From: Chloroflexota bacterium
GTDB taxonomy: Bacteria; Chloroflexota; Anaerolineae; Anaerolineales; Anaerolineaceae
DNA: 41,034 nucleotides
Assembly (NCBI GenBank): GCA_012799995.1
Contig: JAAZKE010000033.1
Location: forward strand, 1 to 41,034
Direction of reading: 5' to 3'
The notes under the pieces were generated by a model that saw only the letters and a program-made list of their open reading frames with translations, ran no database searches and was not told the DNA's origin. The first letter of the stretch is position 1. Each line of letters starts with the position of its first letter. Shown here piece by piece: positions 1 through 8,597 of this stretch. The position numbers and the translations under genes are program-made.

Positions 1-75
1 GCCTATAACCACCCATGGAGAACCTATGGAAAGAAGCTAAATAGTAAACCTGTTTTGACAACTATGATTACCAAT

Positions 76-113
76 TAGGACATTTCTAACTTGCCAGCAA
101 TAGGACATTTCTA
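76..113. repeat. Direct repeat pair, possible insertion-sequence end
   Basis: The 13-bp string TAGGACATTTCTA occurs at 76-88 and again at 101-113, 25 bp apart. Short repeated strings of this kind are found near the ends of some insertion sequences, for example IS21-like elements, so the left edge of the window may be the tail of such an element. A short reading frame from the window edge stops at position 40, but it is too short to identify. The rest of 1-270 is AT-rich leader DNA with a TTGACA at 121-126 and no gene that I can recognise. Confidence 0.4.
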
Positions 114-270
114 TTTAGCCTTGACATAGTTTTTTTCTATAGGTTACTGACATCTAATCGAATTCTATGCAATTGATTTTTTGATCCTTTTCGTTGATTT
201 TTATATCTATTTGTGGTACTTTAAAAATGAGAAGCAATTTCTTATATATATCATATTTTAGGAGTTCGTT

Positions 271-636
271 ATGGCTCTAAAACCCTCCGGGGAGATGTAT
301 CTTGAATCTATTTATGTGCTTAGTAAAACGAAATCTTTTGTGCGCTCTATTGATGTTGCAGAGTATATGAATTACTCCAAGCCCAGCGTCAGCCGTGGTG
401 TCGGAATCCTCAAAAGAGAAAAATATATTACGGTTGATAATGATGGGTATATTTCCCTGACCGAAGAAGGTCTTTTACTGGCAAAAAAAATCTATGAGCG
501 CCACACTGTTTTGAGCAAAGCTTTTATGATGCTTGGCGTTGACGAGAAAACCGCAACCGAGGATGCCTGTAAAATCGAACATGTTATCAGCGACAAATCC
601 TTTGAAGCGCTCAAAAAACATATGGGAAGTATTTAA
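271..636 (+). CDS. DtxR/MntR-family metal-dependent transcriptional regulator
   Basis: This 121-residue protein has the N-terminal layout of DtxR/MntR regulators. It opens with the family-typical SGEMYLESIYVLS, followed by a winged helix-turn-helix around residues 22-60 (VAEYMNYSKPSVSRGV, then a wing YITVDNDGYISLTEEG). A helical dimerisation segment with metal-ligand-like residues follows (ERHTVL, EDACKIEHVIS). It lacks the C-terminal SH3-like domain of DtxR, so it is closer to MntR in size. Such proteins repress or activate metal-uptake genes when loaded with Mn2+ or Fe2+. A Shine-Dalgarno AGGAG at 260-264 lies 6 nt before the ATG. No metal transporter is adjacent, so the regulated genes are not visible here. 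Confidence 0.85.
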   Translation: MALKPSGEMYLESIYVLSKTKSFVRSIDVAEYMNYSKPSVSRGVGILKREKYITVDNDGYISLTEEGLLLAKKIYERHTVLSKAFMMLGVDEKTATEDACKIEHVISDKSFEALKKHMGSI

Positions 637-674
637 AGAAAAGCTATTTATTGATAATTTTGGCAGAGAGTTTT

Positions 675-923
675 CTATCCGTACTTATTTGCGATAAACA
701 ATACTACCACCGCACCCAGTGTTGCCACAAAAATGCTTGATATGTTGATGCCGGTAACAGCGCCTCCAACGCCGATCGCCTTTAGAATAAAACCACCTAC
801 GAAAGCACCGATTACACCGAGGATTATGTTTCCCAACAAACCGATTTTATGGCTCTTGCCCATAAGCATACTGGCGATCCATCCTGCGAGCGCCCCTACA
901 ATAACCCAGGAAAAGAATGACAT
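675..923 (-). CDS. GlsB/YeaQ/YmgE-family small membrane protein
   Basis: This 82-residue, very hydrophobic, glycine-rich protein begins MSFFSWVIVGALAGWIAS and has three predicted membrane helices. That is the pattern of the GlsB/YeaQ/YmgE (transglycosylase-associated) family, often linked to stress responses, though the biochemical role is unknown. I chose the start at 923 because AAAGGAG lies about 5 nt upstream; the in-frame ATG at 938 is upstream of that site and would overlap it. An inverted repeat TTTTAGA-ATAA-TCTAAAA at 957-974, upstream of the start, could be an operator or a weak hairpin. Confidence 0.85.
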   Translation of the reverse strand: MSFFSWVIVGALAGWIASMLMGKSHKIGLLGNIILGVIGAFVGGFILKAIGVGGAVTGINISSIFVATLGAVVVLFIANKYG

Positions 924-1011
924 GATAGCTCCTTTCATAAACAGTCAAACTACATGTTTTAGAATAATCTAAAATAATAGAGCTGAGTCATTTATTATAA
1001 AAATTTAATAC

Positions 1012-3033
1012 TTATTTAAGATTTATCATCATTAAAAAGGTTTCTTCGTCAATAATCTGGATTCCAAGCGATTGTGCTTTTGTCAACTTAGATCCCGGGT
1101 TTTCCCCAACCAGAACAAAATCTGTATTCTTGCTCACGCTGTCACTGTTCTTCCCGCCATTTTGTTGTATTGTTTCCTTGATTGACTCACGTGTGAAATT
1201 TGCCAAAGTTCCAGTAACAACAATGATTTTCCCATTTAGAGGCAAGTCAGTTGTTGAAGCAGGGCTTTTTTCAGTTACTTCCAGCTTAATACCGGCTTGT
1301 TTTAGTTTTTGGATTAACGCATGATTTTTTTCATTTGCGAACCAGTCTAAGATGGCAGTACCAACCCGCGGCCCTATGCCTTCGATTTCAGTCAACACTT
1401 CATAAGATGCGGCAGCAAGATTATCAATGCTCTTAAATTCACTTGCAAGTGTTTCTGCCATTACTTCACCAACGCCTCGAATACCGAGCGCATTAATCAC
1501 TCTGTTAAGCGGTTGCTTTTTGGAATTCTCAATCGCAGCTAACAGGTTTTCAGCTTTTTTATCTGCAAACCCCTCCAGTTTCAGCAGGTTTTCTTTGGTC
1601 AGGGAATATATATCGGCGGGGTCAGCAACGAGCTGATCGTTCACAATCAGCTCAACTATCTTGATACCGAGCCCCTCAATGTCCATCGCTCCGCGAGATG
1701 CGAAATGTTCCACATTGCGAATCAACTGAGCAGGACACGCGCTGTTAATGCAGTAGATCGCCACTTCTTCTTTGGAATCCTCCACTTCCTCGCCACAAAC
1801 CGGGCAGGTTTTCGGATTCTGGTAAGGCACCTGATTTCCATCACGTAAATCCGGAATAGGCCCGATCACATAAGGGATAACGTCACCAGCACGCTTCACC
1901 ATCACCGAATCACCGATACGGATGTCACGCTCATGTATGAAATCAAAGTTATGGAGTGTAGCCTGTTTGACGATTACTCCTCCTATCTCGACCGGTGAAA
2001 GGATGGCATAAGGTGTCAGTACACCAGTGCGCCCAACGTTGACACCAATTCCATCCAGTTTGGTTGTCATTTCACGGGCTGGGAATTTCAATGCAACTGC
2101 CCCGCGCGGATCCTTGCCGACACTTCCCAACTCCGCAGCCAGACGCAAATCATTCAATTTGATCACTATTCCGTCAATTTCATACGCAAGAAGGTCTCTC
2201 TTCGCAGCCAGCTTATCAATTGCTGCCTTAAGTGTGATTCGATCCTGGCAATATTCAATATCAGGACTGACCGGAAATCCGAGTTTTCGCAGTGTCTCCA
2301 ACGCCTTCATCTGAGTTGAATCCAATTCAGGATCGCTGCATTGCAGAATATTGTAGGTAAACAGCTTCAAAGGGCGGCTGGCTGTAACAGCCGGATTAAG
2401 CTGCCGTAGCGAACCCGCAGCGGTATTACGCGGATTCAGATAAGATTTCCCCCCTTCTTGAATGTTGAGCTCGTTCAGCTTTTCAAAATCATCCTTGCGT
2501 AAAAAGATCTCACCGCGCACAACCAGTTGCTCCGGCGCAGCTATCGCATTCGGGTCCACTGGAATTCGCAGTGGTATGCCCCGAATGGTTCGAATGTTGG
2601 CAGTGATGTTTTCGCCAACATCACCATTTCCACGGGTTGCACCCTGAACCAGCATGCCATGTTCATAGGTGAGAACAATCGTCAGCCCATCAATTTTTGG
2701 TTCAATCACAAAATCACTGTCGCGAACGCGCGCGTCAATCCGTTCAATTCGATCCAGCCAGGCAAGCACATCGTCAAAATCAAAAGCATTGGCAAGGCTC
2801 AGTACCGGTTGTGGATGGACCACTTTTGAAAACTTTTCGCTCGCGGGACTACCTGCGCGCTGCGTAGGAGAGTCCGGAGAGATCCAATCAGGTTGCTCCT
2901 TTTCGATTTGCTGGATTTGCTTCATCAACCTGTCAAACTCTCCATCACTGATGAGAGGAGCGTCCATGACGTGGTAGCGATAATTGTGATAATTCAGGTT
3001 TTTGATCAGATCAAGGTATTGTTGTTTATCCAT
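1012..3033 (-). CDS. ligA: NAD+-dependent DNA ligase LigA
   Basis: This is a full-length bacterial NAD+-dependent DNA ligase of 673 residues, which seals nicks during replication and repair. Domains in order: Ia domain with the YHVMDAP and YDRLM-like motifs (residues 15-60), the adenylation domain with the nucleophile K113 in EPKIDGL, the OB fold, a four-cysteine zinc finger (CPVC, then CINSAC), helix-hairpin-helix repeats (ALGIRGVGEVMAE, IEGIGPRVG) and a C-terminal BRCT domain (GKIIVVTGTLANFTR). I prefer the ATG at 3033 because it places the catalytic lysine and N terminus as in E. coli LigA. A TTG at 3060 in the same frame would add nine residues but has no visible ribosome site. It is transcribed divergently from the zinc-ribbon operon. 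Confidence 0.96.
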   Translation of the reverse strand: MDKQQYLDLIKNLNYHNYRYHVMDAPLISDGEFDRLMKQIQQIEKEQPDWISPDSPTQRAGSPASEKFSKVVHPQPVLSLANAFDFDDVLAWLDRIERIDARVRDSDFVIEPKIDGLTIVLTYEHGMLVQGATRGNGDVGENITANIRTIRGIPLRIPVDPNAIAAPEQLVVRGEIFLRKDDFEKLNELNIQEGGKSYLNPRNTAAGSLRQLNPAVTASRPLKLFTYNILQCSDPELDSTQMKALETLRKLGFPVSPDIEYCQDRITLKAAIDKLAAKRDLLAYEIDGIVIKLNDLRLAAELGSVGKDPRGAVALKFPAREMTTKLDGIGVNVGRTGVLTPYAILSPVEIGGVIVKQATLHNFDFIHERDIRIGDSVMVKRAGDVIPYVIGPIPDLRDGNQVPYQNPKTCPVCGEEVEDSKEEVAIYCINSACPAQLIRNVEHFASRGAMDIEGLGIKIVELIVNDQLVADPADIYSLTKENLLKLEGFADKKAENLLAAIENSKKQPLNRVINALGIRGVGEVMAETLASEFKSIDNLAAASYEVLTEIEGIGPRVGTAILDWFANEKNHALIQKLKQAGIKLEVTEKSPASTTDLPLNGKIIVVTGTLANFTRESIKETIQQNGGKNSDSVSKNTDFVLVGENPGSKLTKAQSLGIQIIDEETFLMMINLK

Positions 3034-3102
3034 GAGATTTCTCAGCGCTCCGTTATCCAAACGAGGATGAATATGATTCGATGATTCGACTCCAAATCAT
3101 TA

Positions 3103-3108
3103 TATAAT
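3103..3108 (+). promoter_or_regulatory. Candidate -10 box in the ligA/zinc-ribbon divergent region
   Basis: TATAAT lies inside the near-palindromic TATTATATAATAG tract, so a -10 element can be read on both strands. The -35 match on either strand is poor. It sits about 40 bp before the + strand operon start at 3149 and about 70 bp from the ligA start. It is the only promoter-like motif in this 115-bp divergent gap. Confidence 0.35.
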
Positions 3109-3148
3109 AGTCTTAGAGGGATCGACTAAAAATAACACGTGGAGAAAT

Positions 3149-4234
3149 ATGGCTCAGAAATCTCTTGGGTACGTACAACTTGTATGGACCTGTCCGAACT
3201 GTTTGACGAAAAATCCCGGCAATTATCGCTTCTGTAAAAACTGCGGCGCATCCATGCCGGAGAATGTTAAATTTGAACAACCGATCAAAGAGGAGATTAT
3301 CACAGATCAGGCGCTGATCGATGAGGCAAAGAAAGGCCCTGATATTTTTTGCGGGTATTGTGGCAGCCGCAATCCAGTCACTGCCGAGACCTGTTCAACC
3401 TGCGGGGCAGATCTTGACGAAGGGACGAAACGCACCGCCGGGACCGTTTATCAGGCCTCCAACATCGCTCACAATGACACTATTCGTTGCAATGTGTGCG
3501 GAGTGGAAAACGACATCAGCAATCTGACTTGCACTTCCTGTGGTTCGCCACTACAAACAACCACTAAAATCGAACCGGATACTTCCTCCCAACAAACGAC
3601 ACCTCCAAAAGCGAAGATGGGAAAAGGTTGCATGATCGCGATTGTGCTGGTGATTCTCGCAGCGATCATAGGCTTCTTCCTGATGACTTCGAAAAAAGAG
3701 GCCCGATCAGTGGTTGTTTCCAATACGGCCTGGCAAACTAGCATTCAGGTGCTTGGATTGATTGACAAACAAGCCTCCACATGGCGGGATTCAATCCCGG
3801 CTAGCAGCCGTATATTAAGCTGCAGTGAACGCGTGCGTGAACGCTCGGACACCTATGTTTCCGGCTCCGAAGAGGTGTGCGGAGAACCTTACTTTATTGA
3901 TAAAGGTAACGGCTTCAGCGAAAAGGTTCAGGACTGTTATTATGAAGTTTATGACGATTATTGCACCTATGCCTACCAGGATTGGGATGTTATTTCCGTG
4001 CTGTCAGATCAGGGCAATGACATCAATCCGCTGATTCCAAAAACCACTCTTTCGGAGAACCAACGGCTTGGTAATCAGTCTGTTTCATATTCGATTTCCT
4101 TCACTGATTCTGCTGGGAAAGTCTACACCTACGTCCCATCCAGTCTGGAAGAATATCGTCAATTCGGTGTCAATGATCATTACACTATCGAATTAAATGG
4201 ATTTGGTTCGATTGTAAAAATGGAGAAACAATGA
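3149..4234 (+). CDS. Membrane protein with three cytoplasmic zinc ribbons
   Basis: This 361-residue protein has three tandem four-cysteine zinc ribbons (C15/18/29/32, C68/71/82/85 and C114/117/128/131), a short linker, one membrane helix at about residues 161-179 and a C-terminal domain of about 180 residues. No signal peptide precedes the ribbons, so they are probably cytoplasmic and the C-terminal domain extracytoplasmic. The C-terminal domain has cysteines at 225, 244, 263 and 272 that could form disulfides. GGAG at 3141-3144 precedes the ATG. It is the first gene of a five-gene coupled operon and its stop overlaps the next start (ATGA). I do not recognise a named family beyond zinc-ribbon; it may be an accessory or scaffold for the modified DUF2207 protein. 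Confidence 0.8.
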   Translation: MAQKSLGYVQLVWTCPNCLTKNPGNYRFCKNCGASMPENVKFEQPIKEEIITDQALIDEAKKGPDIFCGYCGSRNPVTAETCSTCGADLDEGTKRTAGTVYQASNIAHNDTIRCNVCGVENDISNLTCTSCGSPLQTTTKIEPDTSSQQTTPPKAKMGKGCMIAIVLVILAAIIGFFLMTSKKEARSVVVSNTAWQTSIQVLGLIDKQASTWRDSIPASSRILSCSERVRERSDTYVSGSEEVCGEPYFIDKGNGFSEKVQDCYYEVYDDYCTYAYQDWDVISVLSDQGNDINPLIPKTTLSENQRLGNQSVSYSISFTDSAGKVYTYVPSSLEEYRQFGVNDHYTIELNGFGSIVKMEKQ

Positions 4235-4575
4235 AATATGTTATGCTTTTTCTCGCCGGCATCAGCCTGTTTTTTGGAGTACTGTTTATATGGGGGGCTT
4301 TTGGTACACCGTTCGACAGCGGCTCCCTGATTATTGGAATCATCACCACCGCTGTTGGTCTTTATCTGCTTTATTTAGGGACAAAATCCCGTACGAAGGC
4401 AGAAAATGTCTACAAGATTGATCTGCCTGGCGAGATAAAAGTAAAGAACGAAGCTTGCCGCCAGTGTGGTGCACCGTTAAACGCCAATGATTTTAAAATG
4501 GTTAACGGAACGCCAACGGTTCACTGCGATTACTGTGGGGCAGTCTATGAAGTAACTGAGGAGCCTAAATGGTAA
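4231..4575 (+). CDS. Small two-helix membrane protein with zinc ribbon
   Basis: This 114-residue protein has two membrane helices (about residues 3-23 and 32-50) followed by a soluble C-terminal zinc ribbon with cysteines at 76, 79, 99 and 102 (CRQCG, then CDYCG). It starts on an ATGA overlap with the preceding gene, and its last codons overlap the next start by 7 nt, so its product is probably made in step with both neighbours. No function can be assigned from sequence. The repeated pairing of membrane helices with zinc ribbons in this and the previous gene suggests that the two proteins act together at the membrane. Confidence 0.75.
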   Translation: MKYVMLFLAGISLFFGVLFIWGAFGTPFDSGSLIIGIITTAVGLYLLYLGTKSRTKAENVYKIDLPGEIKVKNEACRQCGAPLNANDFKMVNGTPTVHCDYCGAVYEVTEEPKW

Positions 4576-6338
4576 CAGATAACCTGAAGCGAAAGCGGAT
4601 TTTTCACACCGTTTTTCTTTTGATTCTGTTGGGAATCGTATCAGCGCTTTTCGGAATTCAACCCGTTTCTGCGCAGAATTATCAGTTTCGAATTCCTGAA
4701 AATCTTGTCATCTTCTGGGTTGAGCCTGACGGAACCGTTTCCATTTCATATGATTTCGTCATTCAGAACACGGGGAAACCACTTGACTATATAGACATTG
4801 GAGCACCCAATAACACCTTTGACATTTCTAACGTGATTGCCAGCATCAACAACCGTGCAGTCGAAAAGAAAAATATCATGCGGGTGGATTATAAGGAAAC
4901 CGGGATTCCCTATGGGGTCACGATTGACAACACCAAGACGCCAATCCCTCGAAATCAGCGGGCAGAAGTTTATGTGGAGATTCCGGGAATCAGCAATGTC
5001 CTGTTTGCTGCATCGCAGAAACAAAATGATCAGGAATACGTGAGTTTTCAGTTTAGTCCAGCTTATTTCAGCCCTGATTTTACCGTTGGTACCACTTCAC
5101 TAACGGTCAGACTGGTTTTACCGCAGGGAATCGCTGAGGAGGACGGAGTATTTTTCGAACCTCGCAACTGGCCTGGATTGGATCAGCCCGAGAGCTGGTT
5201 TAATCAGGACGGCAACATGGTTTATGAATGGAAGTCAGACACCGCTAACAGCCACACGGAGTATATTTTTGGCGCAATGTTCCCCAGAACAGCCTTACCA
5301 GCCGATGTCAAAATCCAGTCGGAAGACCAGGCACGTTCGAACAGCGGTTCCTCTGGTTCCGGTTCGTCAGTTATGGTACTTACGATAGTGATTCTTATCT
5401 TTTCAATTATTATTGGTTTCCGAAAATCCAAAAAAGGTTCAAGCGGACGGGTAAACAACAATTATCTTCCGCCTAAGATTAAAGCAGAAGGTGAAGGTAT
5501 TAAACGCGGATTGACTTCTATTGAAGCGGGCGTACTCATGGAAAAGCCTATGGATAAGATCATTTCAATGATCATTTTCTCGCTTGTCAAGAAGGATGCT
5601 ATCGAAGTAAAAAGTGAAAAGCCGCTTGAAATTCTTGTTTCAGATCCGTTGCCAGAAGGGCTGTATGATTACGAATTGGGCTTTATCGAGGCGATGTCTT
5701 TTAAGAAGGATTCTGAGAAAAAAGCAAAAATGCAGAAGGTGATGACCAAACTTATCCTGGACGTCAGCGATAAGATGAAGGGCTTCAGCTTGAAAGAAAC
5801 CAAAGAGTATTATCAGGACATTATTGAACGAGCCTGGCAACAAGTCAAAGACGCCGATACTCCTGAACTGAAGGGTGAAAAACTGGACGACATCTTCGGT
5901 TGGATTATCCTCGATCAGGAAGTTGAGAAGAAAACGGAAGAAACCTGGTCAGGGGCACCCGTTTACCTGCCTACCTGGTGGTGGCGGACAATGCCCTACG
6001 ATCGCAGACCGATTCCAAGCGGCAGGTCTCCCATTCCCACGCCCGCATCTACTCCCTCAAGTGGAATGCCTTCGCAGCCTACAGCCATGCCAACTTTACC
6101 GGGCGCTGATTTTGCCCGCTCTATCACGGACAACGTGCGTAATTTTAGTGAGGGCGTGGTTGGCGAAGTTCGATCTTTCACCAATTCTGTCACCCGCGTC
6201 ACCAATCCGGTAGCATCACGATCCGGTTCCAGTAACCGTCGTGGCGGTTCCGGTCGTAGCGGCGGTATGAGTTGTGCCTGTGCCTGTGCCTGCGCTGGGT
6301 GTGCCTGTGCCTGTGCTGGAGGTGGCAGCGGCCGTTAG
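4569..6338 (+). CDS. DUF2207-type membrane protein with C-terminal Cys-Ala repeat tail
   Basis: This 589-residue protein has a signal peptide (residues 1-35, cleavage probably after VSA), an extracytoplasmic beta-rich domain of the DUF2207 type (about 37-260), one membrane helix (about 268-285) followed by a basic stretch RKSKKG, and a cytoplasmic domain. A Pro/Ser-rich linker and an Arg/Gly/Ser segment lead to the terminal tail CACACACAGCACACAGGG, with seven cysteines at 569, 571, 573, 575, 578, 580 and 582. DUF2207 proteins often end in Gly/Ser-rich low-complexity sequence; here it is Cys-Ala. By topology the tail is cytosolic. The stop is directly followed by a radical SAM/SPASM gene with a PqqD-like domain, so I infer that the tail is its substrate. 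A metal-binding tail is the alternative. GAGGAG at 4558-4563 is the ribosome site. Confidence 0.85.
   Translation: MVTDNLKRKRIFHTVFLLILLGIVSALFGIQPVSAQNYQFRIPENLVIFWVEPDGTVSISYDFVIQNTGKPLDYIDIGAPNNTFDISNVIASINNRAVEKKNIMRVDYKETGIPYGVTIDNTKTPIPRNQRAEVYVEIPGISNVLFAASQKQNDQEYVSFQFSPAYFSPDFTVGTTSLTVRLVLPQGIAEEDGVFFEPRNWPGLDQPESWFNQDGNMVYEWKSDTANSHTEYIFGAMFPRTALPADVKIQSEDQARSNSGSSGSGSSVMVLTIVILIFSIIIGFRKSKKGSSGRVNNNYLPPKIKAEGEGIKRGLTSIEAGVLMEKPMDKIISMIIFSLVKKDAIEVKSEKPLEILVSDPLPEGLYDYELGFIEAMSFKKDSEKKAKMQKVMTKLILDVSDKMKGFSLKETKEYYQDIIERAWQQVKDADTPELKGEKLDDIFGWIILDQEVEKKTEETWSGAPVYLPTWWWRTMPYDRRPIPSGRSPIPTPASTPSSGMPSQPTAMPTLPGADFARSITDNVRNFSEGVVGEVRSFTNSVTRVTNPVASRSGSSNRRGGSGRSGGMSCACACACAGCACACAGGGSGR
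6273..6317 (+). repeat. In-frame TGTGCC hexamer repeat encoding the Cys-Ala tail
   Basis: Three perfect TGTGCC units (6273-6290), one TGCGCT, a GGG, two more TGTGCC and one TGTGCT encode alternating Cys-Ala. Each unit is exactly two codons, so loss or gain of a unit would change the number of cysteines without shifting the frame. Confidence 0.8.
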
Positions 6339-7727
6339 ATGTCACCGATTCGAAAATCGCTTTTCCCGTTCAGCAGCCATAATAAGCCGAAAGCGGAAAA
6401 GACACAGCTGTTTCATAAGGTTGTCAGCGAAAAAGATGGTTATACCAGTCGGATCCATTTGCGAATTAATCCTGATGGATCCGGCGTTCTGTGGGTTAAC
6501 GCCAATCAAACCTTTCATTTGAATCAGTCTGCGACAATGTTTGCACAATATCTGTTCGAAGGAAAAAGCGAAGAACAGATCAGGATGGAAATCAAAAAAT
6601 CTTTCCCCAAAAATTATGCTCAGGTTCTGAAAGATTTTGAAGAGTTTTCCCCGCCATTAAAGGCGTTAATCAATGGCAATGGCTTTGTGTGTGATCTTTG
6701 CGAAAGTGGAATAGCCAGTGAGATGCCCTTCAAAACCGTCCCGTCCGCGCCATTTCGCATGGATCTGGCAATCACCTATGCCTGTAACAATAACTGCACC
6801 CATTGTTATAACGAAAAAGACCGCATTGTCAAATCACTTCCTATAAACGGTTGGAAGCGTATCCTCAAGAAGATCGCAGATCTGGGAATCCCCCATGTGG
6901 TCTTCACAGGTGGTGAACCGACACTTATACCGGATTTAATTGAGCTTATTAAATTTGCTGAAATTTCAGGATTGATAACAGGTATCAATTCTAACGGTCG
7001 CCGAATGAGCGATCTAGATTTTACCGCACAATTAATTGACACTGGTATTGATCACATCCAGATCACGTTGGAATCTCATAGAGAGGACATCCACGACCAG
7101 ATGGTTGGGGAACAGGGAGCCTGGCAGGAGACTGTCGCAGGGATTCGCAACGCAGTTAAGTCGCGCGCTTTCGTGATGACCAATACGACGCTGTTACGAT
7201 CCAACGCAACCCCTGAAAATGCTATCGCTTTGGTTGATTTTCTCCATTCGCTGTCGGTAAAGACGGTTGGCATCAACGCGCTGATCTATTCGGGACGCGG
7301 CAGGGACGTTGACAGTGGGCTGCATGAGGCTGAGCTGCCACCACTGCTTGCAGCTGCCTCTGATGCTTGTCAACGGAATGGTCAGCGTCTGATCTGGTAC
7401 ACGCCAACACAGTATTGCCAATTCGACCCACTCGAAAATGGCTACGGGCTGAAAGGTTGCACAGCAGCCCGCTATGCAATGTGCATCGAACCAGATGGAT
7501 CCGTGTTGCCCTGTCAGTCCTGGTATCAACCGGTAGGAAACATCCTTACTGATTCCTGGGAATCGATTTGGAATCATCCGCTCTGTCAATCCATTCGCGA
7601 TCGTAAGTTGATGCCGGAAGGTTGCGATAGATGTGAAAAGGCGCTAACCTGTGGCGGAGGCTGCCCGCTAGCCGCACCATACCTGCCACAAGTGAAACCG
7701 ATCAACACGATTCCACCCTGCTTCTGA
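6339..7727 (+). CDS. Radical SAM/SPASM peptide-modifying enzyme with PqqD-like domain
   Basis: This 462-residue enzyme has an N-terminal PqqD-like segment (about residues 25-105, including LRINPDGSGVLWVN and FHLNQSATMFAQYLFEGKS). That is the fold of RiPP recognition elements that bind leader or substrate peptides. The radical SAM core has CX3CX2C at C149, C153 and C156 (ACNNNCTHCYN) and the GGEP motif at 191-194. The C-terminal SPASM region has cysteines at 374, 382, 392, 416, 429, 432, 438, 442 and 461, enough for two auxiliary iron-sulfur clusters. Related SPASM maturases form thioether or C-C crosslinks in peptides. Its ATG follows the stop of the Cys-Ala tail gene without a gap, which strongly suggests an enzyme-substrate pair; the reaction is not known. 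Confidence 0.92.
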   Translation: MSPIRKSLFPFSSHNKPKAEKTQLFHKVVSEKDGYTSRIHLRINPDGSGVLWVNANQTFHLNQSATMFAQYLFEGKSEEQIRMEIKKSFPKNYAQVLKDFEEFSPPLKALINGNGFVCDLCESGIASEMPFKTVPSAPFRMDLAITYACNNNCTHCYNEKDRIVKSLPINGWKRILKKIADLGIPHVVFTGGEPTLIPDLIELIKFAEISGLITGINSNGRRMSDLDFTAQLIDTGIDHIQITLESHREDIHDQMVGEQGAWQETVAGIRNAVKSRAFVMTNTTLLRSNATPENAIALVDFLHSLSVKTVGINALIYSGRGRDVDSGLHEAELPPLLAAASDACQRNGQRLIWYTPTQYCQFDPLENGYGLKGCTAARYAMCIEPDGSVLPCQSWYQPVGNILTDSWESIWNHPLCQSIRDRKLMPEGCDRCEKALTCGGGCPLAAPYLPQVKPINTIPPCF

Positions 7728-8476
7728 TGATATTCTCAAAAAAACATGATAGTACAGATGATCTGGATGCTGTTGATAAAAGATTTCGTCAGCAAGCCTC
7801 CTGGACAATCGCGTTTCAACAGCGAGTTCTCTCACTCCTTCCTAATAGAAAAATCAATATTCTGGAAGTGGGCTGTGGAACCGGTTCCTTCCTTTGCAGT
7901 CTGCAATCCATTCGGAACTCTGCTGATATCCATTGGGTTGGATTAGATATCGCATATGATCGCCTGGCATACGCTCAACAGCGTATTATAGCTGATTGGG
8001 TTAATGGTGATGGCATGGTTCTGCCTTTCCCAGCTGAAACTTTTGATTTGGTAATCTGTCATTATCTGCTTTTATGGTTAAAGCGCCCTTGCCAGGTTCT
8101 TACTGAAATGAAACGGGTTGCCAGGCTCGGAGGATGGATCGTCGCAACGGCTGAACCGGATTACCTGTCCAGAATTGATTATCCTGATCGTTTTGTTGAT
8201 GCTGGAAAAGCTCAGACAGAAGCTCTACGCGCAATGGGAGCTAATCCGCAGGCTGGACGCGAACTTCCCAACTTGTTTCATTCCGCCGGGATGGAAGATC
8301 CTCTGTTTGGTATCCATGGTACAGAATATCAGGGGGACGAATACCAAAATTTCCTGGAAGAAGAATCCAGACAACTGAAAAATGATATTGGAAATGGTAA
8401 AACAATTGAAACAACGATAGGGCGCGTCTTTTATGTTCCTACCTTCTACGCAATTTACCAAAAATGGAGTAAATAA
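7727..8476 (+). CDS. Class I SAM-dependent methyltransferase
   Basis: This 249-residue protein has a Rossmann methyltransferase domain. Motif I is ILEVGCGTGSF (residues 45-55), the acidic residue ending strand 2 is in WVGLDIAYDRLAYA, and the post-I and motif IV region reads GDGMVLPFPAETFDLVICHYLLLWL. This is the UbiE/Methyltransf_11 pattern. The start overlaps the stop of the radical SAM gene by one base (TGATG), so the two are translationally coupled. I infer that it methylates either the same membrane-protein tail or a related intermediate; a small-molecule substrate cannot be excluded. It is the last gene of the operon, closed by a strong terminator. Confidence 0.85.
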   Translation: MIFSKKHDSTDDLDAVDKRFRQQASWTIAFQQRVLSLLPNRKINILEVGCGTGSFLCSLQSIRNSADIHWVGLDIAYDRLAYAQQRIIADWVNGDGMVLPFPAETFDLVICHYLLLWLKRPCQVLTEMKRVARLGGWIVATAEPDYLSRIDYPDRFVDAGKAQTEALRAMGANPQAGRELPNLFHSAGMEDPLFGIHGTEYQGDEYQNFLEEESRQLKNDIGNGKTIETTIGRVFYVPTFYAIYQKWSK

Positions 8477-8534
8477 TTTCAAATTAACTTTCGGCTATAC
8501 GCAATTATTGATTATACAGCCATATAATTTATGC

Positions 8535-8567
8535 AAAAGGCGATTCATTTTTTATGAATCGCCTTTT
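8535..8567. terminator. Bidirectional intrinsic terminator
   Basis: A perfect 14-bp inverted repeat, AAAAGGCGATTCAT and ATGAATCGCCTTTT, is separated by a 5-nt T loop. The A and T runs at its outer ends give U-rich tails on both strands. It lies between the converging methyltransferase operon (+) and hydroxylase operon (-), so it can stop transcription from both. Confidence 0.9.
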
Positions 8568-8597
8568 GAGCTCACTTTATGTTGAGGTAAAGTATTT

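Noticed and set aside
8535..8567. Possible recombination or CRISPR-like repeat
   Set aside because: It is a single perfect hairpin between convergent genes with A/T tails, best explained as a terminator. No CRISPR array was seen in the window.
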